Part shown: in pieces, positions 35,720 through 46,462 of the stretch
How the letters are laid out: the number at the start of each line of letters is the position of its first letter
How positions within the stretch are numbered: position 1 is the first letter of the stretch
Assembly (NCBI RefSeq): GCF_023015625.1
Contig: NZ_JALKAH010000004.1
Span: forward strand, 1 to 64,000
Length of the DNA: 64,000 nucleotides
Origin: Yoonia sp. F2084L
GTDB lineage: Bacteria > Pseudomonadota > Alphaproteobacteria > Rhodobacterales > Rhodobacteraceae
Reading direction: 5' to 3'
Program-made: the position numbers and the translations under genes
Notes under the pieces: generated by a model
The model's input: only the letters and a program-made list of their open reading frames with translations
What the model was told of the DNA's origin: nothing
Databases searched by the model: none

Positions 35720-38389
35720 ATGATCACGAATTTTGCGCTATCGCTTTCGTTCGATGGAATTGAGTTACTACATCGGGTGCCACGTGGGTGGCGCCGGATT
35801 GGGCGTGTCGATGTCGAAAGCGAAACGCTCGATGCCGATCTGGCCGCGTTGCGCAAAAAAGCCGAAGCGATTGAACCTGACGGGCTGCGCAGCAAGCTGA
35901 TCATCCCGCTGGATCAGATCAAATACACGGCCATTGACGGCACCCGAACTACGCAAGAGGATATTGATGCGGTTCTGGAAGGGGCCACGCCTTATGCCCT
36001 TGATGAATTGGTGATTGACTGCGAACGCTTTGGCGGGCGCACGCATATTGCCGCTGTCGCGCGTGAAACGCTCAAAGAAGCCGAAGCTTTCGCCGCAGCA
36101 CATGGGTTTCAGCCGGTTGCATTTGTGGCCGTCCCTGAACCTTTCACCTTCCAGAAAGAGGTGTTCTTTGGCCCCACTGACATGGCGCGTCAAATTGTAG
36201 GGCCCGACGCCCTGATTGAACGCGACAGCCTGCCTGTAATGGTGGTTGGCACGCGCATCAAGTCGCGCCTGTTGGTCTTTGATCTGCCGCAAGAGATGGA
36301 GGAAGAGGTCTATAAAGACGATCTGGCCGAATTGCTTGCCCCAAAGAAGGAAACGCCCAAACCCATCGAAGAACCTGTAGCGCAGATCGAAGAGGTTGAG
36401 GCCTCCCAAGCGCAAGCAGATCTCGACGCTCAGCCAGAACTTGACCTTGATATTGAGCCCGTGGACGACGCCGCACCCGGGCCGGAAGAGCTGGAAATCG
36501 CTCCAGTCGAAGAAATAACTGTCCCGACACCGATTTGGATTGATGCCATCCCGGCAGAATTCCACCCGCCCGCCGTTGAACCGCAAGCCGCTGAACCCTT
36601 AGCTGTTGAAGTCAAAGATCCACTGATCCCGGAAAATCCGGTTTTTGCGACCCTTCCCTTGCTGGACGCCGTAATCGCTGAATACCACCCAAGCCAGGCC
36701 AAGCCCGCGAAACCTGCATTGGTCGCCGTGGCCAGTGGCGGATCAAAGAAGGCACCCAAGCTGGGCGCAATGGCCTCTGCTACAAAACGCGCCTCTGCCC
36801 AAACTCTGCCCCGTAGCAAACCAGCGCTGATTGCGGTCGGCATCGCTGCGGGTGCGCTTTTGCTGGGCGGCTTGATCTGGTCGCAGCAAGGCCGCGAAGA
36901 TATTGCAAACGCACCCGTTGCCACCCCGGCGGAAACGGTCGCGACCGCCGGTGAACTACCTGCCGAAACGCCCAACACCGCCGTGCCTGACGGACCGGCC
37001 CCCATCATCCCCGACGTCGAGATCGCCAATTTCGGCACAGCAGAGACAGCCGACAGCCCCCTACCAATGCCAAATGCCGAGGGTGAATTGTCGATTGCAT
37101 CGGCACCCGATGCGCTGACCCTGCCCCCGGCAGATGCGGGTCTGTCGCCGGTGCAGGCACCACCCGCACCACCAGAACCCGAAACGGCGCAGGCCGCTGT
37201 TGGTGCACCCGTGCTGCGCGGTCAGGTCCTGAGCCCTGCCGAGGCCGAGAGTATCTATGCGGCGACCGGGGTATGGCAGCGCTCCGCGCGTTTCTTTGAT
37301 GTCCCCAGCGGCATCATCATACTGGATTTCGTTCGCCCGATGGGCACCACACCGCCTGACCGGATCGCCCAACCCGACGTGCCCCAGCTTGAAGGCTTGG
37401 ACACCGACCTCAGCTTTATCGCGCCCGCCAATCCGCCCGCCCCAGAGGTCATTTTCCCGCTTGATGAAAACGGCCTTATCCTCGCCACACCCGAAGGAAC
37501 ATTGACCCCGGAAGGAGCGATCGTCTTTGCAGGGCTGCCAGACCTCAACATCAACTTGCGTCCCGAGCTTTCGCAAGCCGATCTGGATCGCATGAAGCTG
37601 CTTGCACCGGCACCCGAGGGCGTCATCATCATTGCAGGCAGGCCGGATCCTGTGCCGCCCCTGCGCCCCGCAAACGCGCGTTTGCCTGAGACCGCGGAGG
37701 CATCACAGACCGATGACGCGGTTGCCCAAGCACTGACCGAGGCAGCAACCGATGAAGCCACGCCAACACCCGGCAGCGTGGGGCTGGCCGCGTTGGAGCT
37801 GCAAAACAGTGGTGCCGTCGCACTTGATCCTGCCGTTGTTGAGGACAACGCGATTATTGATCTGCGCCCGCAATTGCGCCCACAAGGTCTTGCAGCCGAA
37901 GACCCCGGCACGCCCGATATCACTGATATTCTGGCAGGGATCGAAACGGATGATGCAACCTTGCGGTTTGACAACAGCACCGCCTTGGCCGTCGTCCTTT
38001 CGCCGCGTCCGGATGTGCGGCCGTCGAACTTTGGTAGAATAGTCGCCGCAGCGCAGGCGCGCCAACAACCCCGGCAGGTCGCGCCCGCGGCCCCTGCCCC
38101 GGTGACAGCAGCGGCTCCCGTACCGCCTCAGAACTTTGCGCCGGTTCCGGGCGGTGTGGCGCGTGCTGCGACACAAGAGGACGTGATCCGACTACGCGAG
38201 ATTAACCTGATTGGTGTGTACGGCAGACCAAATGCCCGCCGCGCCTTGGTCCGGCTCAGCAATGGGCGGTATGTGCGGGTTGAGGTCGGCAGCGCGCTGG
38301 ATGGCGGCCAGGTGACCGCCATCGGTGACGACGCGCTAAACTACGTCAAGCGCGGTCGCACCTTTGCGATTGAACTGCCCTCGGGCTAG
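35720..38389 (+). CDS. Large membrane protein with GspL/PilM-like N-terminus and PilP/GspC-like C-terminus
   Basis: An 889-residue protein. Residues about 1-190 resemble the cytoplasmic GspL/PilM fold (KLIIPLDQIKYTAIDGT, VLEGATPYALDELVIDCE, HIAAVARETLKEAEAFAAAHG). Residues ~190-360 are acidic and low-complexity, one membrane segment lies at about 365-387 (ALIAVGIAAGALLLGGLIW), and a long proline/alanine-rich periplasmic part follows. The last ~70 residues look like the homology-region domain of PilP/GspC (INLIGVYGRPNARRALVRL, GQVTAIGDDALNYVKRG). Short RP-rich motifs recur in the periplasmic part. Such proteins are often mislabelled initiation factor-like because of composition. Function unknown. 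ATG at 35720 is preferred; GTG at 35714 is possible. Confidence 0.7.
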   Translation: MITNFALSLSFDGIELLHRVPRGWRRIGRVDVESETLDADLAALRKKAEAIEPDGLRSKLIIPLDQIKYTAIDGTRTTQEDIDAVLEGATPYALDELVIDCERFGGRTHIAAVARETLKEAEAFAAAHGFQPVAFVAVPEPFTFQKEVFFGPTDMARQIVGPDALIERDSLPVMVVGTRIKSRLLVFDLPQEMEEEVYKDDLAELLAPKKETPKPIEEPVAQIEEVEASQAQADLDAQPELDLDIEPVDDAAPGPEELEIAPVEEITVPTPIWIDAIPAEFHPPAVEPQAAEPLAVEVKDPLIPENPVFATLPLLDAVIAEYHPSQAKPAKPALVAVASGGSKKAPKLGAMASATKRASAQTLPRSKPALIAVGIAAGALLLGGLIWSQQGREDIANAPVATPAETVATAGELPAETPNTAVPDGPAPIIPDVEIANFGTAETADSPLPMPNAEGELSIASAPDALTLPPADAGLSPVQAPPAPPEPETAQAAVGAPVLRGQVLSPAEAESIYAATGVWQRSARFFDVPSGIIILDFVRPMGTTPPDRIAQPDVPQLEGLDTDLSFIAPANPPAPEVIFPLDENGLILATPEGTLTPEGAIVFAGLPDLNINLRPELSQADLDRMKLLAPAPEGVIIIAGRPDPVPPLRPANARLPETAEASQTDDAVAQALTEAATDEATPTPGSVGLAALELQNSGAVALDPAVVEDNAIIDLRPQLRPQGLAAEDPGTPDITDILAGIETDDATLRFDNSTALAVVLSPRPDVRPSNFGRIVAAAQARQQPRQVAPAAPAPVTAAAPVPPQNFAPVPGGVARAATQEDVIRLREINLIGVYGRPNARRALVRLSNGRYVRVEVGSALDGGQVTAIGDDALNYVKRGRTFAIELPSG

Positions 38390-39480
38390 CTGGCTTTCAG
38401 CACGCCACGATCAATCTGATCGGCTTCGATGCTTTCAAACAGCGCCTTGAAATTACCTTCGCCAAAGCCGTCATCGCCTTTGCGCTGAATGAATTCAAAA
38501 AAGATCGGCCCGATGACCGTCTTGCTGAAAATTTGCAGCAGGATACGCGTCTCACCGCCGTCCACCACGCCTTCGCCGTCGATCAGGATGCCATGCTTCA
38601 TCATCCGGTCCTTGGGTTCCTCATGGCCGACGACGCGGGTGGTGCTGAGGTCATAATAGGCTTCGGGTGGCTTGGGCATGAACTTGATCCCCCGCGCGGC
38701 AATCTCGTCGGTGGCGTCATATAGGTCATGCGCGCCAACGGCGATATGCTGAATGCCTTCACCATTGTAGCGCTTGAGGTATTCGACAATCTGCCCGGTC
38801 TCGCCCCGGTCCTCGTTGATCGGAATACGGATGCGGCCGCAAGGCGAGGTCAGCGCGCGTGACAACAGCCCGGTGAACTTGCCCTCAATGTCAAAGAACC
38901 GGATTTCCCTAAAGTTGAACAGATCGCCGTAGAACTTGAACCACAGGTCCATATTTCCCTTATGCACGTTATGCGTCAGGTGATCGAGATAGTGAAAGCC
39001 GACGCCTGCAGGATGAGCATCAGAGACCCAGTTGAATTCATCATTATAGGGGTTCGCCTCGTAATACTGATCAATGAAATAGATCAGGCTGCCACCGATG
39101 CCGACAATCGCCGGGACATCCATGGTTTTGCCAGCACCCTCATATGGGGTCGCACCCTTGCTGACCGCATGATCAAACGCGTGCTGCGCATCCACAACGC
39201 GCCACCCCATCGAGGGCGCACAAGGCCCGTGCTCTTCGACAAAGTCCCGCGCATGGCTGCCTGGCTCATTGTTGATTATGTAGGTGATGTCACCTTGCTG
39301 CCAAAGCTGGATATCCTTGGTCTTGTGGGTCGCGGTGTGGGTATAACCCATCTTGGTGAACAATTCGCGTAGCGTTTCAGGCTCAGGATGGGCGAACTCG
39401 ACAAACTCAAACCCGTCCGTGCCTGCGGGGTTTTCAGCAGTGATTGTGGCTTTCGGGGCGTCGTGTGGAAAAGGTCCCAT
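38386..39480 (-). CDS. hpd: 4-hydroxyphenylpyruvate dioxygenase
   Basis: A 364-residue non-heme iron dioxygenase of tyrosine breakdown, forming homogentisate. The iron ligands are visible as His167 (YLDHLTHNV), His245 (GIQHIAVGA) and Glu329 (FFEFIQRKGDDGFGEGNF). The C-terminal gate helix GNFKALFESIE is intact. GGAGA lies 7-8 nt before the ATG. The C-terminus overlaps the neighbouring stop by four bases. It diverges from an Lrp-type regulator that probably controls it. Confidence 0.95.
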   Translation of the reverse strand: MGPFPHDAPKATITAENPAGTDGFEFVEFAHPEPETLRELFTKMGYTHTATHKTKDIQLWQQGDITYIINNEPGSHARDFVEEHGPCAPSMGWRVVDAQHAFDHAVSKGATPYEGAGKTMDVPAIVGIGGSLIYFIDQYYEANPYNDEFNWVSDAHPAGVGFHYLDHLTHNVHKGNMDLWFKFYGDLFNFREIRFFDIEGKFTGLLSRALTSPCGRIRIPINEDRGETGQIVEYLKRYNGEGIQHIAVGAHDLYDATDEIAARGIKFMPKPPEAYYDLSTTRVVGHEEPKDRMMKHGILIDGEGVVDGGETRILLQIFSKTVIGPIFFEFIQRKGDDGFGEGNFKALFESIEADQIDRGVLKAS

Positions 39481-39531
39481 GGATAATCTCCTTCATGTCA
39501 TTGTCAGAATACGCCGAATCAGATGCTTATT

Positions 39532-39551
39532 TTGCGCGATATGACTCGCAA
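39532..39551. promoter_or_regulatory. Candidate Lrp-type operator between hpd and its divergent regulator
   Basis: Inverted repeat TTGCG-N10-CGCAA in the 129-nt divergent promoter region. Lrp/AsnC regulators commonly bind such AT-rich dyads next to their own gene. Assignment rests on position only. Confidence 0.35.
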
Positions 39552-39609
39552 TCATTGAAATATGCGCGGCTTTCGCGCACATTATCCCCAAAAACCGCAG
39601 GAATTCCGC

Positions 39610-40068
39610 ATGTCACTCGACCCGATGGACCTTGAACTGCTTGCCGCTTTGCAACGCGATTCCACCCAAACCGCACAAGAGTTGGGCGATGCACTCAACA
39701 TGTCCGCGTCGCAGGCCGGACGCCGCAAGCAACGGCTTGAGGCCGAGGGTTACATCGCGGGTTACCGCGCTTACCTGAACCCCGAAAAAGTAGGGCTGAC
39801 CGTGCAGGGGTTCATCCAGATTGTGATGGCCACACATACCGAACAAAACGCCCGCGACTTTGTGCGATTGACCAAAACAAGACCCGAGATTGTCGGCGCA
39901 TGGACCCTGACAGGCGAAGCAGATTACCTGCTGCGGGTTTACTGTGCGGACCTGACCGCACTGAACATGCTGGTCCAGCAAGTGCTGCTGCCACATCCGG
40001 CCGTCAGCCGCGTGCAAAGCCAGATTGTGATGGAACGGGTGAAACCGGACGCGCCGCTGCCGCTGTAA
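39610..40068 (+). CDS. Lrp/AsnC family transcriptional regulator
   Basis: A 152-residue feast/famine regulator. The N-terminal winged helix (DLELLAALQRDSTQTAQELGDALNMSASQAGRRKQRLEAEGYI spread over residues ~6-50) is followed by the C-terminal RAM domain with GAWTLTGEADYLLRVYCADL. The start at 39610 matches the family. Divergent from hpd, so it probably regulates tyrosine/phenylalanine breakdown in response to an aromatic amino acid. Its stop touches the convergent MFS gene. Confidence 0.9.
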   Translation: MSLDPMDLELLAALQRDSTQTAQELGDALNMSASQAGRRKQRLEAEGYIAGYRAYLNPEKVGLTVQGFIQIVMATHTEQNARDFVRLTKTRPEIVGAWTLTGEADYLLRVYCADLTALNMLVQQVLLPHPAVSRVQSQIVMERVKPDAPLPL

Positions 40069-41265
40069 TTAGTAAAGACGCCGCAACTGATAGGCGCGCC
40101 GCGCCACAAACAGCATGACGATCCCGCCCGCCACAAATGCGGCACCAAAAGACAGGACCGATGCGATCGCGGCCCCGATGAACGGCGCGGTCAACAGGGC
40201 GACCGTATTGATCGCTTCGCTTAGCGCAGTGACACGCCCGATCTGCCCCGGAGCCACGTGATTTTGTATCACCGTGCGATAGGGGACAACAGTCATGGCA
40301 GAACACAGCCCAAGTGCGCCAAATATCCCGGTGTAGATCCAAACGGTCACACCGAGCCTTGCAAGTTCAAAGACGCCCAGCGCGATCACAAGCACCGCGC
40401 CCACACCCGACCCGATGGCGACCAGTAAAAACGGCCTCTTGGTCGGTTTTGCAGCGCCCAGCGCCAGCGCACCCAACACGCCGCCCGCGCCGACTGCGGC
40501 GAGCGACAGACCAAGGATGGTCTGCGAAAACCCCAATGCGCGCGTCAGCGGCGCAATCAGCGTGTCATAAAAGAACATCGCAAAGTATCCGGCACCCATC
40601 ATCGCCAGCGCGGGGCGCAGTACCATGGAGCCGCGAACTGTGACCAAGCCAAGTTTGACCTCATCCATCATCGACATTTTGGCATCTGCGTTAGTCTGCG
40701 CGCGCGCAATGACAGGTAGTCGGAAGAACAAGCCGGCGGCGATCACAGAGACAATCGCATTCACCAGAAAAATCGCCTGCGGTGTCAACCAGATCAGCAA
40801 AGCGCCACCTAGCGCGGGTGCTGCGATCTTGGATGCTTGATTGATGGCATGGCTCAGCCCGTTCGCGCGCATCCGGCTGTCTTTGTCAGACAAGGCCTGA
40901 ATGGCCGCCTGTTTGGCAGGTGTAAAAAAGCTATCAACCGCACTGCGCAGCAGGATGAACAGCAGCAGCACCTGCCAGCTTGGCGCAAAAAACAGAGCCG
41001 CCGTCATTACCGCACGCCCGATGTTGCTGATCACCAAAACCCGGTTGATCTGCGCCCGGTCGACAGCCACGCCCGCAAATGGCCCCACAATCAGATAGGG
41101 CAAGCCAAGACTGACGGCGAGCAAGGCAAAGACGAATGGATCAACCTGCCAGACATAGGCCAGCAACGCACCAATCGCCACGAAATCCAGCCAGTCCGCG
41201 AAATCAGCGGGCACCTGCGCAATCAGCAGATTGCGCAAATCAAGAGACATTTTCGACGGTGCCAT
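40069..41265 (-). CDS. MFS transporter
   Basis: A 398-residue major facilitator protein with about twelve hydrophobic segments, including GLPYLIVGPFAGVAVDRAQINRVLVISN, the usual loop 2-3 signature region (GVAVDR), and GRVTALSEAINTVALLTAPFIGA. The EntS/MFS_3 style suggests drug or siderophore export, but the substrate cannot be told. Its stop codon directly abuts the stop of the Lrp gene with no gap. Confidence 0.87.
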   Translation of the reverse strand: MAPSKMSLDLRNLLIAQVPADFADWLDFVAIGALLAYVWQVDPFVFALLAVSLGLPYLIVGPFAGVAVDRAQINRVLVISNIGRAVMTAALFFAPSWQVLLLFILLRSAVDSFFTPAKQAAIQALSDKDSRMRANGLSHAINQASKIAAPALGGALLIWLTPQAIFLVNAIVSVIAAGLFFRLPVIARAQTNADAKMSMMDEVKLGLVTVRGSMVLRPALAMMGAGYFAMFFYDTLIAPLTRALGFSQTILGLSLAAVGAGGVLGALALGAAKPTKRPFLLVAIGSGVGAVLVIALGVFELARLGVTVWIYTGIFGALGLCSAMTVVPYRTVIQNHVAPGQIGRVTALSEAINTVALLTAPFIGAAIASVLSFGAAFVAGGIVMLFVARRAYQLRRLY

Positions 41266-41500
41266 TATTGACCTAGATTTAACCTAATACGCGTAGTTGA
41301 AATAGCCGGGCGGCAGCCTGGCTTACTTTGTGGTACCGTCTTGATGTGCCACTGCGGCAAAGACAAATCACAAACTGTTCTCTTTCAAAAGAAATTTTGA
41401 CCGTTACACTGATGGTTAATACTCTAGAAAAAAGAGCATTTGAGCAAGAGACCGTGGCGGGCAGAACCGCGCCGGGGCAGCGTCAGGCAGATCGACAAAG
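41266..41500. other. 235-nt divergent intergenic region
   Basis: Lies between the MFS gene and the antiporter gene. A TTGACC at about 41397-41402 and TACTCT 17 nt later are a weak promoter candidate for the antiporter. No RNA gene or coding frame is supported. Confidence 0.4.
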
Positions 41501-43378
41501 ATGGAAACCTTCCTTTTTCAAGCGACCATCTACCTGGGGGCCGCCGTTATCGCGGTGCCACTCGCGGCACGTTTGGGTCTGGGATCGGTTCTGGGGTATC
41601 TGCTTGCTGGCATCGTGATCGGCCCCGTCACCGGTTTGGTCGGGTCCGAAACCCAAGACCTGCAGCATTTTGCCGAATTTGGTGTTGTGATGATGCTGTT
41701 CCTGATCGGGCTAGAGCTGGAGCCGCGCGCGCTTTGGAACATGCGCCAGCGGCTGTTGGGTTTGGGCGGCATGCAAACCCTTTTGACAATGGCTGCGATC
41801 ACGGCAGGCAGTCTTGCAATGGGGTATTCCCTGTCCACGGCCATCGCCATTGGCATGATCTTTGCGCTGTCCTCGACCGCGATCGTCTTGCAGACGCTGA
41901 CCGAGAAGGGTTTGATGCAAACCGGCGGCGGGCGTGCGACTTTTTCCGTTTTGCTGGCCCAAGACATTGCCGTCATCCCGATGCTTGCGCTGCTCCCTTT
42001 GCTTGCAGTTCCCGCTGTCCTGAGCCTTGCGCCAGACGGATCGCTGGCCCTTGCGGATCATGGCGACGACCATCATGTCACGCTCAGCCTTGTCGAAGGC
42101 TTGCCCGGTTGGGGCGTGACACTGGTGACGCTGGGGGCGGTCGCCATGGTTGTTCTGGCAGGTACGTTTCTGACCCGCCCCGTCTTTCGCTATATCCACC
42201 ACGCGCGCCTGCGCGAAATGTATACCGCCCTTGCCTTGTTGATGGTCGTCTCCACCGCCGTCCTGATGACAATGGTTGGGCTGTCACCTGCCTTGGGGAC
42301 TTTTTTGGCCGGGGTTGTGCTCGCCAACTCTGAGTTCCGGCACGAATTGGAAAGCGACCTTGCCCCTTTCAAGGGCCTTCTTTTGGGGCTGTTCTTTATC
42401 ACAGTTGGTGCCGGGATCGACTTTGAACTGCTCTTTTTTGACCCCGCCAGCATCATCGGCATTGCCATCGCTGTGATGGTGATCAAGGGTTTGATCCTTT
42501 TTGGTCTGGCCCTGCTGTTCAAGCTGCACAAGAAAGACCGCTGGCTGTTTACCCTTGGCCTTGCCCAAGCGGGTGAGTTTGGCTTTGTGCTGATTTCATT
42601 CTCGGTACAGCAGAATGTCCTACCAGATGCGCTTGCCGGGCAACTGTTGCTGGTGATCGCGCTGTCGATGCTGATCACCCCTCTTTTGTTCATCATCTAC
42701 GAGCTGATCATCAAACGGATGGGCGACACGGAAGAAACCGAGCATGATGAGGTCGACGAACAAGGCACCGTGATCATCGCGGGCATTGGCCGTTTCGGGC
42801 AGATCGTGAACCGGCTGGTACAAAGTGCCGGGTTTGAAACTGTGGTCGTCGATAATGATCTCAAGACCGTGCAGATGATGCGCAAATTCGGGTTTCGCGG
42901 GTTCTTTGGTGACCCGACCCGCCCTGATCTGTTGAACGCCGCCGGGCTGGAGGATGCCCGCGTGCTGGTGGTGGCTGTTGATGACCGCGAGGCCGGCAAC
43001 AAGCTGGTCCGCTACGCCCGCAAGACACGTCCCGATCTGCATATCATCGCGCGCGCCCGCAACCGGGTCCATGTACACGAACTGTATGACGCCGGGGCGA
43101 ATGATATTGTGCGCGAAATGTTCGACAGTTCTTTGCGGGCGGGCCGTTATGCACTGGAAAACCTGGGCTTGTCAGAGTTTGAAGCGGCGGAACTGGAACA
43201 AGCCTTTTACCAGCACGACCGCACGGCGCTGCGCGAGTTGGCAGCACTTTGGCGGCCCGGCGTCCCGATTTCTCAGGTGCCGGAATATGTGGCGCGGGCG
43301 CGTGAACTCAACAGCACGCTTGAGATGGAACTGACAGCCCGCCAGCAAGCGAGCGAAAAGAACAAAGACGCGTCTTAG
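41501..43378 (+). CDS. CPA2 family cation/proton antiporter with TrkA-N domain (KefB/KefC-like)
   Basis: A 625-residue protein. The N-terminal ~400 residues form a CPA2 transport domain ([54 protein letters not shown]). The C-terminal part has a Rossmann regulator domain ([47 protein letters not shown]). KefB/KefC are glutathione-adduct-gated potassium efflux systems; the overall length and fold fit, but the exact ion is not proven. Transcribed alone. Confidence 0.9.
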   Translation: METFLFQATIYLGAAVIAVPLAARLGLGSVLGYLLAGIVIGPVTGLVGSETQDLQHFAEFGVVMMLFLIGLELEPRALWNMRQRLLGLGGMQTLLTMAAITAGSLAMGYSLSTAIAIGMIFALSSTAIVLQTLTEKGLMQTGGGRATFSVLLAQDIAVIPMLALLPLLAVPAVLSLAPDGSLALADHGDDHHVTLSLVEGLPGWGVTLVTLGAVAMVVLAGTFLTRPVFRYIHHARLREMYTALALLMVVSTAVLMTMVGLSPALGTFLAGVVLANSEFRHELESDLAPFKGLLLGLFFITVGAGIDFELLFFDPASIIGIAIAVMVIKGLILFGLALLFKLHKKDRWLFTLGLAQAGEFGFVLISFSVQQNVLPDALAGQLLLVIALSMLITPLLFIIYELIIKRMGDTEETEHDEVDEQGTVIIAGIGRFGQIVNRLVQSAGFETVVVDNDLKTVQMMRKFGFRGFFGDPTRPDLLNAAGLEDARVLVVAVDDREAGNKLVRYARKTRPDLHIIARARNRVHVHELYDAGANDIVREMFDSSLRAGRYALENLGLSEFEAAELEQAFYQHDRTALRELAALWRPGVPISQVPEYVARARELNSTLEMELTARQQASEKNKDAS

Positions 43379-44385
43379 GCGTCACTTACCCCGGCTTCGG
43401 CAAAGGTAGCCATGCCGGAGTGACAAGCGATTGCCCCTTTCAGCACGCCAATCGCCAAAGCCGCACCTGATCCCTCACCCAGACGCAGCCCAAGCTGTAA
43501 CAGAGGCTCTTTCCCCAAAGCATCCAGCAAACGCTGGTGCGCGCCTTCTGCGCTCAGGTGACCCGCAACGGTGTGATCCAGCGCGCCATCCACGGCCTTA
43601 TGCAGGGCTGCCGCAGCAGCACAACAGATGAAGCCGTCAAGGATCACAGGGATGCGGTGGTGTCGTGCCGCGGCAATCGCCCCTGCCATCGCCGCCAATT
43701 CGCGTCCGCCGAGACAGCGCAGCGCCTCAAGCGGATCGGACGTGGCGTGCAAGGCCAGACCGCGCCCGACCACATCGGTTTTGCGCGCAAGTCCGGCATC
43801 ATCCACGCCTGTCCCGCGCCCGGTCCAGTCAGCGGCATCACCACCCAAGACGGCAGCAGCGACGGCAGCGGCAGATGTTGTGTTGCCGATCCCCATCTCG
43901 CCGGTGACCAATAGGTCGGCATCAGGATCAACGGCCGTCCAGCCTGTTTGCAAGGCCGCGACGAAGTCTTCTTCGGTCATGGCGGGCGCTGTTGTGAAAT
44001 CTGCGGTGGGTGTGTCCAGCGCCAGTGGGTAGACATCCATCTTCGCACCGAAAGCTTTCGACAGTTGGTTGATCGCGGCCCCGCCATGTTCAAAGTTGGC
44101 GACCATTTGGACCGTCACCTCAGGCGGAAAGGCCGAGACCCCTTGCGCACAAACGCCGTGGTTGCCAGCAAAGATAATCACCTGCGGTGCGTTGATCAGC
44201 GGGCGCGCATCACCGCGCCAGCTTGCGTACCAGATCGCCAGATCTTCCAACCGGCCCAGCGCGCCGGGGGGTTTGGTCAGCTGTGCGTTGCGGTCTTGCG
44301 CGCCAGTGGTGGCCGCAGCATCTGGGCCGGGGGCGGCCGCCATTGCATCGCGGAAGGTGGACGTACTGGTAAATGGCGCTTGCAT
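43375..44385 (-). CDS. cobT: Nicotinate-nucleotide--dimethylbenzimidazole phosphoribosyltransferase
   Basis: A 336-residue enzyme of the lower-ligand step of cobalamin synthesis, making alpha-ribazole phosphate. Motifs: [17 protein letters not shown] near the start, [43 protein letters not shown], and the glutamate region [14 protein letters not shown] near the C-terminus. The C-terminus overlaps the antiporter end by four bases. It diverges from cobS, the next enzyme of the pathway. Confidence 0.94.
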   Translation of the reverse strand: MQAPFTSTSTFRDAMAAAPGPDAAATTGAQDRNAQLTKPPGALGRLEDLAIWYASWRGDARPLINAPQVIIFAGNHGVCAQGVSAFPPEVTVQMVANFEHGGAAINQLSKAFGAKMDVYPLALDTPTADFTTAPAMTEEDFVAALQTGWTAVDPDADLLVTGEMGIGNTTSAAAVAAAVLGGDAADWTGRGTGVDDAGLARKTDVVGRGLALHATSDPLEALRCLGGRELAAMAGAIAAARHHRIPVILDGFICCAAAAALHKAVDGALDHTVAGHLSAEGAHQRLLDALGKEPLLQLGLRLGEGSGAALAIGVLKGAIACHSGMATFAEAGVSDA

Positions 44386-44461
44386 CGCGTCCTCTCTGCG
44401 GTCAATTCTTGGTCTTGTTTAACGCAAGTCACAGCGATGAAAAGACCCCGAGGGACGCATT

Positions 44462-45219
44462 TTGTACAAACACGACAATGCCTTGATTGATCGGATTGAT
44501 CTGCCTGCCGCACTTGGTTTGCTGACAAGGTTGCCAGTGGTTGTGGACAGCGCACGCGCCATGGATCGGGGGGCTGCTTCAGCGTGGGCCTATCCGCTGG
44601 TAGGCGTTATTCTGGGCGTGATCCTTGCCGCTGCAACAGCACTCATGCTGGCAATTGGCATCCCTGCGGGCATCGCGGCGGGGTTAGTGTTGGCCGGGTC
44701 GGTCGTGATGACGGGCGCAATGCACGAAGATGGGCTGGCTGACAGTGCTGATGGCCTCTGGGGTGGCTGGGACAAAGCGCGCCGGTTGGAGATCATGAAA
44801 GACAGCCATATCGGTGTCTACGGCACCTGCGCGATTGCGCTGTCGCTGTTGATCCGTTGGCTGGCGCTGGTCGTGATCGTGTCGATGGGGGCCTATTGGG
44901 TCGCCTTTGTCACGGCGGGCGCAGTGAGCCGGGCCAGTATGGTTGTTGTGATGGCAGCACTTCCCAATGCCCGCGATGGGGGGTTAAGCCGGAATGTGGG
45001 CCGTCCGGCATCGGCAACGATGTGGTTGGCGGTGGCGATTGCCGTTGGGTTTGCACTGCTTGGAGGTCACCCATGGGTTACCTTAGTTACAATTTTAACA
45101 ACTTTGGCTTGTATCCTGATCGCCCGCGCCAAGATCGGCGGGCAGACCGGTGATATTCTGGGGGCAACCCAGCAAGTGACTGAAATCGCGGTGCTTATCG
45201 CGATTGTTGTGATGATAAC

Positions 45220-45223
<4 letters not shown>
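44462..45223 (+). CDS. cobS: Adenosylcobinamide-GDP ribazoletransferase (cobalamin synthase)
   Basis: A 253-residue membrane enzyme that joins alpha-ribazole to adenosylcobinamide-GDP. Seen: LGLLTRLPV near the start, the conserved HEDGLADSADGLWGGWDKARRLEIMKDSHIGVYG active-site region (split here only by my spacing of motifs: HEDGLADSADG; KDSHIGVYG), and GDILGATQQVTEI at the end. The start is a TTG at 44462 with GAGGGA upstream. Its last four bases overlap the convergent gene. Confidence 0.93.
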
Positions 45224-46316
<1,093 letters not shown>

Positions 46317-46462
46317 CTAACTAGTGCACGTTTTTCATGCTCGCCACCCCCAAATGTGATCATGTCAGGCGCTAACAGGTTTGTGCACTGTGGACTCTGG
46401 CGACGTAATCCTTACCTTTTCGCTACGTTGGGTCGGGAAGGCCCAAAACTAGGGAGATATTC

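Noticed and set aside
44386..44461. Cobalamin riboswitch between cobT and cobS
   Set aside because: The 76-nt gap is too short and has no B12-box-like sequence.
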